This document shows, piece after piece, positions 54,301 through 62,753 of a DNA stretch of 64,000 nucleotides (positions within the stretch are counted from its first letter, which is position 1; each line of letters starts with the position of its first letter). The stretch is from the NCBI GenBank assembly GCA_035552275.1, contig DASZLR010000141.1, forward strand, positions 9,238-73,237. The letters are read 5' to 3'. The notes below the pieces were generated by a model, which saw nothing but the letters and a program-made list of their open reading frames with translations, was not told the DNA's origin and did not search any database. Both the position numbers and the translations under genes were made by a program. Source of the DNA: DASVLX01 sp035552275. GTDB taxonomy: Bacteria > Actinomycetota > Actinomycetes > Mycobacteriales > Pseudonocardiaceae.

Positions 54301-57300
54301 CAGCGGGTCCGGCTTCCAGCGCAGCTCGAAACCGAGATCGCGCGGATCGGCGGGCAATTCGGCCAGGCTCATCCGGTGGGCCCGGACATCGGCGATCTCG
54401 GCCAGCACCTCCTCGTCGGGACCGACGAGTTGCACCGTGCCGACCAGGGTCTGACCGCCGTCGACCGGACGGAGCACGGCGTCACACCGCACCCCGCGTG
54501 CCGGATCGCCGTAAACCTGTGCGGAGCCGATCGCCCTCGGCAGGTAGACGCCGGTGGAGTCGGCCTGGCCGTACCCGGCGGCGACCAGCGCGTGCAGGCA
54601 CGCGTCGGCGAGCGCGGGATGCAGGCCGAACGCCGGATGCGCGGTGGTCGGATCGGGCAGCGTCACCGACGCCGAGGCGCGGCCGGGCACCGCGCGCACG
54701 TCGCGCAGGCCGCGGAACGCCGGACCGTACTGCTGTCCGGACCGGGCCAGCACCGGATACAGGTCGAGCGGTTCGCCCTCGGTGACCGATCCCAACGGGT
54801 TCGGCGGCGGCGCGTCGTCCGGCCGCACGAAGGCGGTGGCGTGCAGCGTCCAGCCACCACCGGCCGCCGGCGCCGACACGGTCACCCGACCACCAGCGCC
54901 CACCGCGCCGACCGGCTCGAACACGGTGGTGACCTCGGTGCTGGCCGACAGCGGCAGTAGCTCGCGGAGGTCGAGGTTCTCCACCCGCACCCGGTCCACG
55001 CCCAGCGCCGTTCGGCCGGCGGATCGGGCCATCTCCAGGTATCCGGTCGCGGGCAGCACGCTCACCCCGTAGGCCTGGTGATCGGCCAGCCAGGGCAGCG
55101 CCTCGGTGCCGATGTCGGCCTGCCAGGCGTGCCGGCCGTCCGGCATGGCGACATGCGAGTCCAGCAGTGGATGGTGGTTCGTTCTGGGCTTGGCGCTCGG
55201 CGCGGCGATCCAATGCCGCTCGTGCTGCCAGGCCGGTCCGGGCAGGTCGAGGACGGGGGAGCGGGGGTAGCGGAGGGTGAGCACGTCGGCGTGGCCGTGC
55301 GCGTGCAGCGCGGCGACGGTCGGCAGACAACCGTCCTGTTCGGACTTCCGGTTCAGGCTGCCGAGCGCCAGCACGCCGCCGACATTCTCGGCGGCGGCGG
55401 TCTGCTCGACCGACCCGATCGCGATCGGATGCGGCGCGATCTCGACGAAGGTTCGGTGTCCGTCGGCCAGCGTCGCGGCCAGCGCCTGGGTGAACCGGAC
55501 CGGGCGGCGCAGGTTGGCCGCCCAGTAATCGATGTCGAAGCGTGGCTGAGCGCGCGGGTCGTCCAGCACGCTGGAGTAGCACGGCACCCGGGGCGGCGTC
55601 GGCTCGACGGCGGCGATGGCGGCGCGGAACTCGGCCAGCAGCGGCTCGACCGCCGCCGAGTGCCCGGCCCCGCCGACCGGCAGCTTGCGGGCCAACCGGC
55701 CCAGTGCTTCCGCGTGCCGGACCAGCGCGTCGATCTGCTCCGGCGGCCCGCCGACGGTGCACTGCGCCGGGGCGCCGTAGACGGCGATCGACACGTCGGG
55801 GAATTCGGCGCGCAGCGCGGCAAGTTCGGTCGCGGACAGCTCGACCACCGCCATCGCGCCCTGCCCGGCGTTGTCCACGCCGGCGAGTAGCCGCGATCGG
55901 GCCGTGACGATCCGCAGTCCCTGTTCCACGTCCAGCGCGCCGGCGACGACCGCGGCGGCGATCTCGCCCATCGAATGCCCGACCACGGCCGCCGGATGCA
56001 CGCCCTGCGCACGCCAGAACTCGGCCAGTGCGACCTGCATGCCGAACAGCACCGGTTGCAGGACGCTGAGGTCGGTCAGCATCTCGTCGCTGCCCAGCGC
56101 CTCGCGCAAGGAGAACCCAGCGACTGAACGGAAACTCGGCGCCAGCGTGACCACCGCGCGTCGGAAGTCTGGTTCGGCGGCCAGCAGCCGACGACCCATC
56201 CCAGCCCACTGCGACCCGTACCCGGAGAACACGAACACCGGCCCGGTCCCGCTGCCAGGCCCATTACCACGAACCCGGCTGCCGGCGGATTGCGCTGTCC
56301 ACAACGAATCCGGTTGTCCACAGGACGCCGAATCGCCCTTCGCCGGCCCCGTCGGCGCCGATAGACTGGCCACGGGGCCGCCCCCGGGTGGGTGGGGGGT
56401 ATCTACGGGTGCTGGCGGGGTGCGTTGCGGCGCTTGGGTTTCGGGGACCCGCGGGGCCGCCAGGCGGGTGCGGGCGAGGGTGACAGCGGGCGACGGTTCG
56501 CCCGCGGCGAGGGCGCGCAGCGCGGCGGCCAGATCGTCCCGGTTCGCGGCGACCACGGCGGCGCGGACGGTCAGGTGGTCGCGGCGGGCAACCAGCGCGG
56601 CGGCGACATCAGCCAGCGGGACCGGCCGTCCGGCCGGTGAGAGGATCCATTCCGCCAGGTCGGCTGCGCGGGCCCGAACCCCCGCCTCCGACATCGCCGA
56701 CAGCGCGAACACCTGCGCCGACTCGGCCGAGGGGGCATCGGAGTCCATCGGCGGTGCCGCCGACCATTCCTCCATCACCACGTGCGCGTTGCTGCCGCCG
56801 AAGCCAAACGCCGACACACCGGCGCAGGCCAGCCCGGAGTAGCGCGGCCACGCCAGCGGCGTCGCCGCCACCGACAGCTTCAGCGCGTCGAAGTCGATCA
56901 GCGGGTTCGGCTCGTGGTAGTGCAGGCTGGCCGGGATCCGGCCGTTCGCCAGCGCAAGCACCACTTTGATCAGGCCGACGATCCCGGCCGCGCCCTCCAG
57001 GTGGCCGAGGTTCGTCTTCACCGAGCCGAGCAGCAGCGGCCGGTCGCCACTCCGGCCAGCGCCGAGCACCTCGCCCAGCGCGGCCGCTTCGATCGGGTCG
57101 CCGAGCAGCGTGCCGGTGCCATGCGCCTCCACATAGTCCACAGTGGCCGGATCGACATCGGCCGCCGTGTACACGTCGCGCAACAGCGCGGCCTGCGCCT
57201 CCGGATTCGGCGCCATCAGTCCATTCGAACGGCCGTCGCTGTTCGTTCCACTGCCGCGGATCAGCGCCAGCACCCGGTCGTCCGCGCGGCGCGCGTCGGA

Positions 57301-58299
57301 CAACCGCCGCAAGATGACCACACCGCAGCCCTCGCCGCGCGCGATACCGTTGGCCGACGCGTCGAATGCCTTGCACCGGCCGTCCGGGGCCAGCACGCCC
57401 GCATGGCCGAAAGCGGCGGTGACGGCCGGCGTCAGCAGCGTGTTGACTCCGCCGACCACCGCCAAGTCGATCTCGCCCGCGCGCAGCGCCCGCACCGCCT
57501 GGTGCACCGCCACCAGCGACGACGAGCACGCCGTGTCCACCACCACGCTCGCGCCGCGCAGGTCGAGCAGATACGACAGCCGGTTGGCGATCACGCTGCC
57601 CGCCGCGCCGGTCGCCGACCACGCGTCAACCGCGTCGATATCGGCCATGCTCAGCGATCCGTACTCGGTCGCCGACACACCCATGAACACGCCGGTGCGG
57701 CTGCCGCGCAGCGAGCCGGGCGCGATGCCGGCCTGCTCCAGCGCCGCCCACGCCACTTCCAGCACGATCCGCTGCTGCGGGTCCATCACCGCGGCCTCGC
57801 GCGGGGTGATGCCGAAGAACGCGGCGTCGAATCCGGCGACATCGTCCAGGTAACCGCCGAGCGGCGCCTGGGTCTCGGCCGGCCAGCGGCCCTCCGGTGG
57901 CGAGCCGATGACGTCCCGGCCGGAGTCCAGCAGGTTCCAGAACCGCCCAGCCGACTCGACGCCGCCGGGCAGCCGGCAGTCGACGCCGATCACCGCGATC
58001 GGCTCGCCGGCATCGCTGACCCCGCCGCGGGAAACCCCTGGAGCGGCAGCCGAATCGCCGGTCAGCGCGGCCACCATCGAGGCGATGCTCGGGTGCTGGT
58101 AGACAAACGTGGGCCCCAGCGCGCGTCCGACCACATCGGACAGTTCGGTGGCCAGGGTCACCGCGTTCCGCGAGGACAGGCCGAATTCATGCACCGCTCG
58201 GTCGACCTGCACCTCGCCCACCGTGAGCTCCGTCAGTGCGGCTACCCGGGCGGTCAGCCACCCGGTCAGCTCATCCGGCCCCATCGACTTACTGGTCAT
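51400..58299 (-). CDS. Pks13-like polyketide synthase with extra DH and KR (ACP-KS-AT-DH-KR-ACP-CP-TE)
   Basis: 2299 residues from the ATG at 58299; codons upstream in this frame lie inside the FAAL gene. Order: N-terminal ACP (Ser43 in FGLSS, Pks13-like), KS (Cys258 in DTACSSS, EAHGTGT, KTNLGH), AT (Ser776 in GHSMGE; the substrate motif reads GAGHS, not HAFH or YASH), DH (His1074 in DHQAYGVSVLP), KR (TGGLGELG near 1535, Tyr1683), ACP (Ser1844 in LGLDSL), a carrier-like domain reading GGDDVL at about 1975 where Ser is replaced by Asp, and a thioesterase (Ser2103 in GWSFGG). Pks13 is ACP-KS-AT-ACP-TE only. This enzyme could condense two acyl chains and reduce the product itself. Confidence 0.9.
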   Translation of the reverse strand: MTSKSMGPDELTGWLTARVAALTELTVGEVQVDRAVHEFGLSSRNAVTLATELSDVVGRALGPTFVYQHPSIASMVAALTGDSAAAPGVSRGGVSDAGEPIAVIGVDCRLPGGVESAGRFWNLLDSGRDVIGSPPEGRWPAETQAPLGGYLDDVAGFDAAFFGITPREAAVMDPQQRIVLEVAWAALEQAGIAPGSLRGSRTGVFMGVSATEYGSLSMADIDAVDAWSATGAAGSVIANRLSYLLDLRGASVVVDTACSSSLVAVHQAVRALRAGEIDLAVVGGVNTLLTPAVTAAFGHAGVLAPDGRCKAFDASANGIARGEGCGVVILRRLSDARRADDRVLALIRGSGTNSDGRSNGLMAPNPEAQAALLRDVYTAADVDPATVDYVEAHGTGTLLGDPIEAAALGEVLGAGRSGDRPLLLGSVKTNLGHLEGAAGIVGLIKVVLALANGRIPASLHYHEPNPLIDFDALKLSVAATPLAWPRYSGLACAGVSAFGFGGSNAHVVMEEWSAAPPMDSDAPSAESAQVFALSAMSEAGVRARAADLAEWILSPAGRPVPLADVAAALVARRDHLTVRAAVVAANRDDLAAALRALAAGEPSPAVTLARTRLAAPRVPETQAPQRTPPAPVDTPHPPGGGPVASLSAPTGPAKGDSASCGQPDSLWTAQSAGSRVRGNGPGSGTGPVFVFSGYGSQWAGMGRRLLAAEPDFRRAVVTLAPSFRSVAGFSLREALGSDEMLTDLSVLQPVLFGMQVALAEFWRAQGVHPAAVVGHSMGEIAAAVVAGALDVEQGLRIVTARSRLLAGVDNAGQGAMAVVELSATELAALRAEFPDVSIAVYGAPAQCTVGGPPEQIDALVRHAEALGRLARKLPVGGAGHSAAVEPLLAEFRAAIAAVEPTPPRVPCYSSVLDDPRAQPRFDIDYWAANLRRPVRFTQALAATLADGHRTFVEIAPHPIAIGSVEQTAAAENVGGVLALGSLNRKSEQDGCLPTVAALHAHGHADVLTLRYPRSPVLDLPGPAWQHERHWIAAPSAKPRTNHHPLLDSHVAMPDGRHAWQADIGTEALPWLADHQAYGVSVLPATGYLEMARSAGRTALGVDRVRVENLDLRELLPLSASTEVTTVFEPVGAVGAGGRVTVSAPAAGGGWTLHATAFVRPDDAPPPNPLGSVTEGEPLDLYPVLARSGQQYGPAFRGLRDVRAVPGRASASVTLPDPTTAHPAFGLHPALADACLHALVAAGYGQADSTGVYLPRAIGSAQVYGDPARGVRCDAVLRPVDGGQTLVGTVQLVGPDEEVLAEIADVRAHRMSLAELPADPRDLGFELRWKPDPLPPAARRPRAWLLATDGTDDTDKSTVDRAALADLLAEHGDRATPVHGHDRPDDQDIGDIRPSDVVLIAGPADDYTDPARARQWVHTAAAWVRELERRSDPTPRLWFVTVGGTAVDPAESGAPGLGCLRALVRVLAFEHPELRASLVDLGAGATVDHLADELRADSAADEVAWRGDVRYTARLARTDLAQAESGVEPAGRTVRPGAYLITGGLGELGLRVARWLVAGGARRVVLSGRHGPSPATIAVLGELRANGTEIDVVPGDIAEPGVARRLVDHAQADGLPLYGVVHAAGVLADRLAIELTEDDLMTVWRPKVLGGAALHEATADVPLDWWLVFSSVAALFGSPGQAAYATANAWLDGLVADRRRQGLPATTIQWGAWERADADGADRANAVLAALRPEQGVAAMETILAGGRAATGVARVDLATTLDLYPELASRPFLADLLAGAGPTTVDGSAGGDDWPGLAAVRRMAPDEGVDVLRNRLANLLAGLIGTTPDRLDQHLPLTQLGLDSLMAMRMRAAVQHDLGVPPPVSALLRGASLADVADELAATVGITVPTVPSPPGPQPTVPSPPGPQPTVPTVPTPQPAAAQPNAERIPAAPAAHGPIGPRDATERWLALLWRDVLGRNGMGVHDDFFAVGGDDVLADQVRALIADRIGDRGPVPEVESLFANPTIAVMADLLRSSFEDNPHQMVVRALRAEGADVPLHLFHPAGGPTSVYQPLIAALPNGRPCYGYERLDDVDTVEDKAARYVELLREIQPDGPYLLGGWSFGGCLAYEVASVLTKAGQRVSLVAMIDSILPLPAPNASPQVLLLERFARFAEHVEHTYGVRLDISITELSTLDEPEQIRFVLDRLSSRVPDLGEAVLRHQYTSYVDARVSERYQPRPYDGRVLLLRAADQHQLTTSLDPRYLRTDEALGWDELCADLRVVRVPGDHVTMIDPPNVAVLAHHLADALGSAEHGRKEP

Positions 58300-60061
58300 C
58301 GGCGAGGTACTGGTCGCGGCAGGCGAATCGGGCGATCTTGCCGCTGGACGTCCGGGGCAGCGAGTCGGCCGGCACCAGCCGGACGTCCCGTAGCGCCAGG
58401 CCGTGGCCCTCGGACACCGCCGCCCGCACGGCCACCCGCACCTCGGCCTCGTCGATGTCGTCCGCCGACACTTTCCGAGCCAGCTCGGCCAGCACCACCG
58501 CCTGCTCACCGGACTCACCCGACACGGTGAACGCGACGGTGTTGTTCCGCCGGATCGCGGTGTGCGCGTGCTCCACGGTCTGCTCGATGTCGTGCGGGTA
58601 GTGGTTACGGCCGTCCACGATGATCATGTCCTTGATCCGGCCGGTGACGAACAGCTCGCCGTCGTGTCGAACGCCGAGGTCGCCGGTGCGCAGCCACCAG
58701 CGCGGGTCGGTCGCGGCGCCCTCCTCGTCGCGCAACTGGTTGTGGAACGTCCGCGCGGTCTCCTCCGGCTGACCCCAGTAGCCGTGCCCGACATTCGCAC
58801 CGCTCACCCAGACCTCGCCGACCTCGCCGTCGCCGCGCGCCCGCCGGGTCTCCGGGTCCACGATCGCCACGTCCTGGTCGACCGGGATGCCGCAGGACAC
58901 CAGTTCGACCGCACCGTCCGCACCTTCGGCCATCGGCACCGCCTGCCCTGCCGCCAGCCGCGCCCGGTCCAGCACCCGCCGCACCGGCGGCTGGCCGGGC
59001 ACGCTGGCGGACACGAACACGGTGGCCTCGGCCAAGCCATAGGAGGGTCGGTGCGCCTCCGGTCGCAGCCCGCACTCGGCGAACGCGCTCCGGAACTTCT
59101 CGATCGCCGCCGACCGCACCGGCTCCGCGCCGTCGATCAGCGTGGTCACCGTGTCCAGCCGCAGCCGCAGCTTGTCCTGGTCGGACACCCGCGCCGCGCA
59201 CACCGCGTAGGCGAAGTTCGGCGCCGCGCTGATCGTGCCCGGGTTCGCCGACATCGCGCGCAGCCAGCGTTCCGGCCGCTCGATGAACGCGAACGGGTCG
59301 ATCAGCACCGTGCGCACCCCGGCCACCAGCGGCGCGGCCACCGCCAGCATCAGACCCATGTCGTGGAACAGCGGCAGCCAGCTCACCATGGTCGAGTGGC
59401 CCGGCCGCACCTGGTACGCCCGGATGGCGTGGCGCGCGTTCGCGATCACGTTGCCATGGCTGACCATCACACCGCGCGGCGCGCCGGTGGAACCCGAGGT
59501 GTACTGCAGATAGGCGAGATCGTCCGGGCGCACCGGCACCGGCGCGTCCTTGCCGAACATCGCGCCGGCCGGGGGCAGGTCGTCCACGGCCACCGGCTCG
59601 GTCACCGCGAGACCGGTCGAGTCGATGAACGCCGCGACGTCCGCCCGGTGGGCCGAGGTGGTGAGAATCGCGGCGGGCGAGCAGTCGCGCAGCACGGCTT
59701 CCAGCCGGCCGGCGTGGCCGGGCAGGCTCGGCGCGAACAGCGGAACGGCGACGGCTCCGGCCCGCAGCGCACCCAGGAACGCCGCGACGTAGTCCGGGCA
59801 CTGGTCGATCAGCACCGCCACCGGTTGGCCGACATTGACCCGACGGCGCAGCGCGGCGGCCACCGCGGTCACCCGGTCGTCCAACCGCTGCCAGGTCCAT
59901 GAGGTCTGCGTCCCACCGGGCCGCTCGCGGTAGTCGAGCCAGTTGATCGCGGTCTGGTCACCGGCCAGCGCCGCCCACTGCGTCAGCAGACCGGGCAGCG
60001 AGGTGTCATCGGCCTCGCGCGTCACCACCGAAACGCCGAACGAAGCTATGCCAGAACTCAT
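58289..60061 (-). CDS. Fatty acyl-AMP ligase (FadD32-like), copy 2
   Basis: 590 residues; GGAG lies eight to ten bases before the ATG at 60061. Adenylation motifs YTSGSTGAPRG, VSWLPLFHDMGL, YGLAEATVFVS, GRIKDMIIVDGRNHYPHDIE and TSSGKIAR. RNHYPHDIE is the FAAL-type version. Its stop overlaps the PKS start by 11 bases, so the two are co-translated; FadD32 loads meroacyl-adenylate onto the N-terminal ACP of Pks13 in the same arrangement. It differs from copy 1 (37113-38906) in its intact SGSTG loop. About 280 bases upstream (60062-60343) separate it from FadE and hold no gene. Confidence 0.9.
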   Translation of the reverse strand: MSSGIASFGVSVVTREADDTSLPGLLTQWAALAGDQTAINWLDYRERPGGTQTSWTWQRLDDRVTAVAAALRRRVNVGQPVAVLIDQCPDYVAAFLGALRAGAVAVPLFAPSLPGHAGRLEAVLRDCSPAAILTTSAHRADVAAFIDSTGLAVTEPVAVDDLPPAGAMFGKDAPVPVRPDDLAYLQYTSGSTGAPRGVMVSHGNVIANARHAIRAYQVRPGHSTMVSWLPLFHDMGLMLAVAAPLVAGVRTVLIDPFAFIERPERWLRAMSANPGTISAAPNFAYAVCAARVSDQDKLRLRLDTVTTLIDGAEPVRSAAIEKFRSAFAECGLRPEAHRPSYGLAEATVFVSASVPGQPPVRRVLDRARLAAGQAVPMAEGADGAVELVSCGIPVDQDVAIVDPETRRARGDGEVGEVWVSGANVGHGYWGQPEETARTFHNQLRDEEGAATDPRWWLRTGDLGVRHDGELFVTGRIKDMIIVDGRNHYPHDIEQTVEHAHTAIRRNNTVAFTVSGESGEQAVVLAELARKVSADDIDEAEVRVAVRAAVSEGHGLALRDVRLVPADSLPRTSSGKIARFACRDQYLADDQ

Positions 60062-60269
60062 CCCGCGGCTCCTCACGCCAGTTGGTGACGCCGGCGCGGG
60101 CATGCAGCCCAAAAAACACGGGTAATCCGCGACGTGATTAGCGCCGTGTCCTGTCGCCGTCCCGGCTCAAATTCGACTTGGCTCACCGTAATTGGCCGCC
60201 CGGTCGCCCGTCAACGGCCGGGACAGTGGATGTGTCTATTCCGGACGGCCGTTAGGAACGGCTTTGTGA

Positions 60270-60275
60270 ATTATA
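60270..60275 (-). promoter_or_regulatory. Possible -10 box of the FAAL-PKS-AccD operon
   Basis: TATAAT on the minus strand within the 280-bp gap upstream of FAAL copy 2. No good -35 box stands 16-18 bp upstream. A small hairpin (GCCGTT/AACGGC, 60248-60262) lies just downstream. Confidence 0.3.
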
Positions 60276-60343
60276 TGAGCAGCCGGTCGTCGGGACTTGT
60301 GGCAAAGCTACAGACACGGCCCGTTTTCCCCAGCCGGCGGATG

Positions 60344-61519
60344 CTAGCGGAACGCGTTCAGGCCGGTCACCGCGTTGCCGACGGTCAACGCGTGCACTTC
60401 CTCGGTGCCCTCGTAGGTGAGCACCGTTTCCAGGTTCGCGGCGTGCCGCATCACCGGGTACTCCAGCGTGATGCCGTTCGCGCCGAGCACCGTCCGGGCG
60501 CTGCGGGCGACGTCCAGCGCGGCCCGCACGTTGGCCAGCTTGCCCAGGCTGACCTGGCTGGGGTGCAGCGATCCCGCGTCCTTGAGCCGGCCGAGGGTGA
60601 GCGCGACCAGCCCGGCCCGGTTCACCTCGACCACCATGTCGGCGAGTTTGCGCTGGGTCAGCTGGAAACCGCCCAACGGCCGGCCGAACTGCTCGCGGGT
60701 GAGGCTGTACTCCAGGGCTGACTCATAGCAGGTCCGCGCCGCCCCGACCGCGCCCCAGACGATGCCGAACCGGGCTTCGTTCAGGCAGCTCAGTGGGCCG
60801 CGCAGGCCCCGGGCCTCGGGCAGCATCGCCTCGGCCGGCAGCCGCACGCCCGCCAGGACCAGCTCGGCGGTCACCGAAGCGCGCAGCGAAAGCTTGTGGT
60901 GCACCTCGTTCGCGGTGAATCCGGGCGTGTCGGTGGGCACCACGAACCCGCGAACGCCCTCGTCGGTGCGCGCCCATACCACCGCCACCGAGGCCAGCGT
61001 GCCGTTGGTGATCCACATCTTGGCGCCGTCCAGCACCCAGTCCGAGCCGTCCCGCCGGGCGCGGGTGCGCATCGAGCCCGGATCGCTGCCGGAATCCGGC
61101 TCGGTGAGGCCGAAGCAGCCGATGACCTCGCCCGTTGCCAGCCGGGGCAGCCATTCCCGGCGCTGCGCCTCGCTGCCCCAGTGGTGGATCGCGAACATCG
61201 CCAGCGAGCCCTGCACGGACACGAAGCTGCGCAGCCCGGAGTCGATCGCCTCCAGTTCTCGGCAGGCCACCCCATAGGCGACCGCGCTGGACCCGGCGCA
61301 GCCGTAGCCGGTCAGGTGCATCCCGAAGACACCCAGCTCACCGAGGCCGGCGGCGATCTCGCGGGGCAGCGTGCCGCGCTCGTACCAGTCCGCCACGTGC
61401 GGCGCGAGCTTCGACCGCGCGTAGTCGCGCACGGTGTCCCGCACATCGCGTTCGGTGTCGTCCAGTTGGGCGTCCAGGGCCAGGAAGTCGCGCGGATCGG
61501 GCGTCTCGGACGTGCTCAT
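60344..61519 (-). CDS. Acyl-CoA dehydrogenase, glutaryl-CoA dehydrogenase-like
   Basis: 391 residues. FAD-dependent fold with CFGLTEPDSGSDPGSMRT, WITNG and C-terminal YEGTEEVHALTVGNAVTGLNAF; the Glu in YEGTEE is the catalytic base position of the family. The TEPDSGSDP sequence is typical of the glutaryl-CoA dehydrogenase branch. It oxidises an acyl-CoA to the enoyl-CoA in the cytoplasm. Its position upstream of the FAAL on the same strand suggests a part in supplying acyl chains, but its own gap makes a separate transcript likely. Divergent from the DrrA gene. Confidence 0.87.
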   Translation of the reverse strand: MSTSETPDPRDFLALDAQLDDTERDVRDTVRDYARSKLAPHVADWYERGTLPREIAAGLGELGVFGMHLTGYGCAGSSAVAYGVACRELEAIDSGLRSFVSVQGSLAMFAIHHWGSEAQRREWLPRLATGEVIGCFGLTEPDSGSDPGSMRTRARRDGSDWVLDGAKMWITNGTLASVAVVWARTDEGVRGFVVPTDTPGFTANEVHHKLSLRASVTAELVLAGVRLPAEAMLPEARGLRGPLSCLNEARFGIVWGAVGAARTCYESALEYSLTREQFGRPLGGFQLTQRKLADMVVEVNRAGLVALTLGRLKDAGSLHPSQVSLGKLANVRAALDVARSARTVLGANGITLEYPVMRHAANLETVLTYEGTEEVHALTVGNAVTGLNAFR

Positions 61520-61790
61520 CGAAAAGTGCTCCTCACCTGGCGTTTCCTCGTCCGGCCGGCGCTGGGCGGACGCGGAACATGTGTATCAGACGGCGGTCGC
61601 GGTGGCGCTTCTTGTCATAGTCGTCACAAATGGTTCATCATGACTGCGCAGCCGATTATGAAGGCGCCAGGCCGGCTGTCCGAGCGGGATCCGCAGGCGA
61701 TTGAGCACACCGCAGGGAGGTTCTTCACCGGTATTCTCTTGCTTGCCGGAGATGAACGCGACCGCCGGTACTGACCGACAGGATACGTGC

Positions 61791-62753
61791 ATGGAGCGAC
61801 CGCGGATCGAAGTGCTCGATCTCGGGAAGTCGTACGGTCAGGTCAACGCGCTGGCCAATGTCACTCTCCGGGTCGGCGCGGGCACGGTGCTCGGCGTGTT
61901 GGGGCACAACGGCGCCGGAAAGACGACACTGGTCGACATTCTCGCCACCCGCGGCCGGCCCACCACGGGCTCGGCCAAGGTGTGCGGGTGGGACGTGGTC
62001 AAGCACGGCGACAAGGTGCGCGAGCGGATCGGCATGACCAGCCAGTTCGTCGCGGTCGACGACGGCATGACCGGCCGGGACAACCTGATCCTGCTGGCTC
62101 GCCTGCTCGGCGCCAACGCGCGCCAGGCCAAGGCCAGGGCCGAGGAGCTGTTGGAGGCGTTCGACCTGGTCGACGCCGCGAACCGGAAATCGTCCACCTA
62201 CTCCGGCGGGATGCGTCGGCGGCTGGACCTGGCCGCCAGCCTGATCAGCCGGCCCGACGTGCTGTTCCTGGACGAGCCCACCACCGGTCTCGACCCGGCC
62301 AGCCGCACCGACGTGTGGGGGTTCGTGGAACGGCTGGCCGCCGACGGCACCACCGTGTTCCTCACCACCCAGTACCTGGAGGAAGCCGACCGGCTGGCGC
62401 ACCAGGTGGTGGTGCTCGCGGCCGGCTACGTCGTCGCCTCCGGCACCCCCGACCAGCTCAAGGCCGGCATCGGCAAGCGGCACGTGATGGTGACCCTGGC
62501 CAGCTCGCACGCCACCTTCCACGCGGCGGCCGCGCTGACCCGGCATCGGCTGTCTCCGGTGGCGGACGCGAAACTGTGCACCGTGATGGTGCCGATTCCG
62601 GAAGCCGGTGATATCGCGGCCGTGGTGCGCGCGTTGGACTCGGCGCGCATCCCGATCCAGGATCTCAAGATCAGCGAACCCAGCCTGAACGATGTGTACA
62701 TGGCGCTGCACCGCTCGGGATGGAACAGCGACGGGTGGCGGTCGGCCTCATGA
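61791..62753 (+). CDS. DrrA-type ABC transporter ATPase
   Basis: 320 residues. Walker A GHNGAGKTT, signature YSGGMRRRLDLA, Walker B LFLDEPTTGLD, H-loop TTQYLEEADRLAHQ. This is the DrrA/CcmA-like group that exports drugs, antibiotics or, in mycobacteria, the lipid PDIM. The start at 61791 (MERPRIEVLDLGKSYG) fits the family; ATGs at 61752 and 61701 are in frame. The C-terminal ~80 residues form the regulatory region usual for DrrA. Its stop overlaps the permease start by four bases. Between 61520 and 61790 no gene is seen. Confidence 0.88.
   Translation: MERPRIEVLDLGKSYGQVNALANVTLRVGAGTVLGVLGHNGAGKTTLVDILATRGRPTTGSAKVCGWDVVKHGDKVRERIGMTSQFVAVDDGMTGRDNLILLARLLGANARQAKARAEELLEAFDLVDAANRKSSTYSGGMRRRLDLAASLISRPDVLFLDEPTTGLDPASRTDVWGFVERLAADGTTVFLTTQYLEEADRLAHQVVVLAAGYVVASGTPDQLKAGIGKRHVMVTLASSHATFHAAAALTRHRLSPVADAKLCTVMVPIPEAGDIAAVVRALDSARIPIQDLKISEPSLNDVYMALHRSGWNSDGWRSAS

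Noticed and set aside
50953..54960. A 1335-codon open frame on the plus strand across AccD and the Pks13-like gene
   Set aside because: Shadow of the two minus-strand genes in high-GC DNA; the translation has no domain signal.
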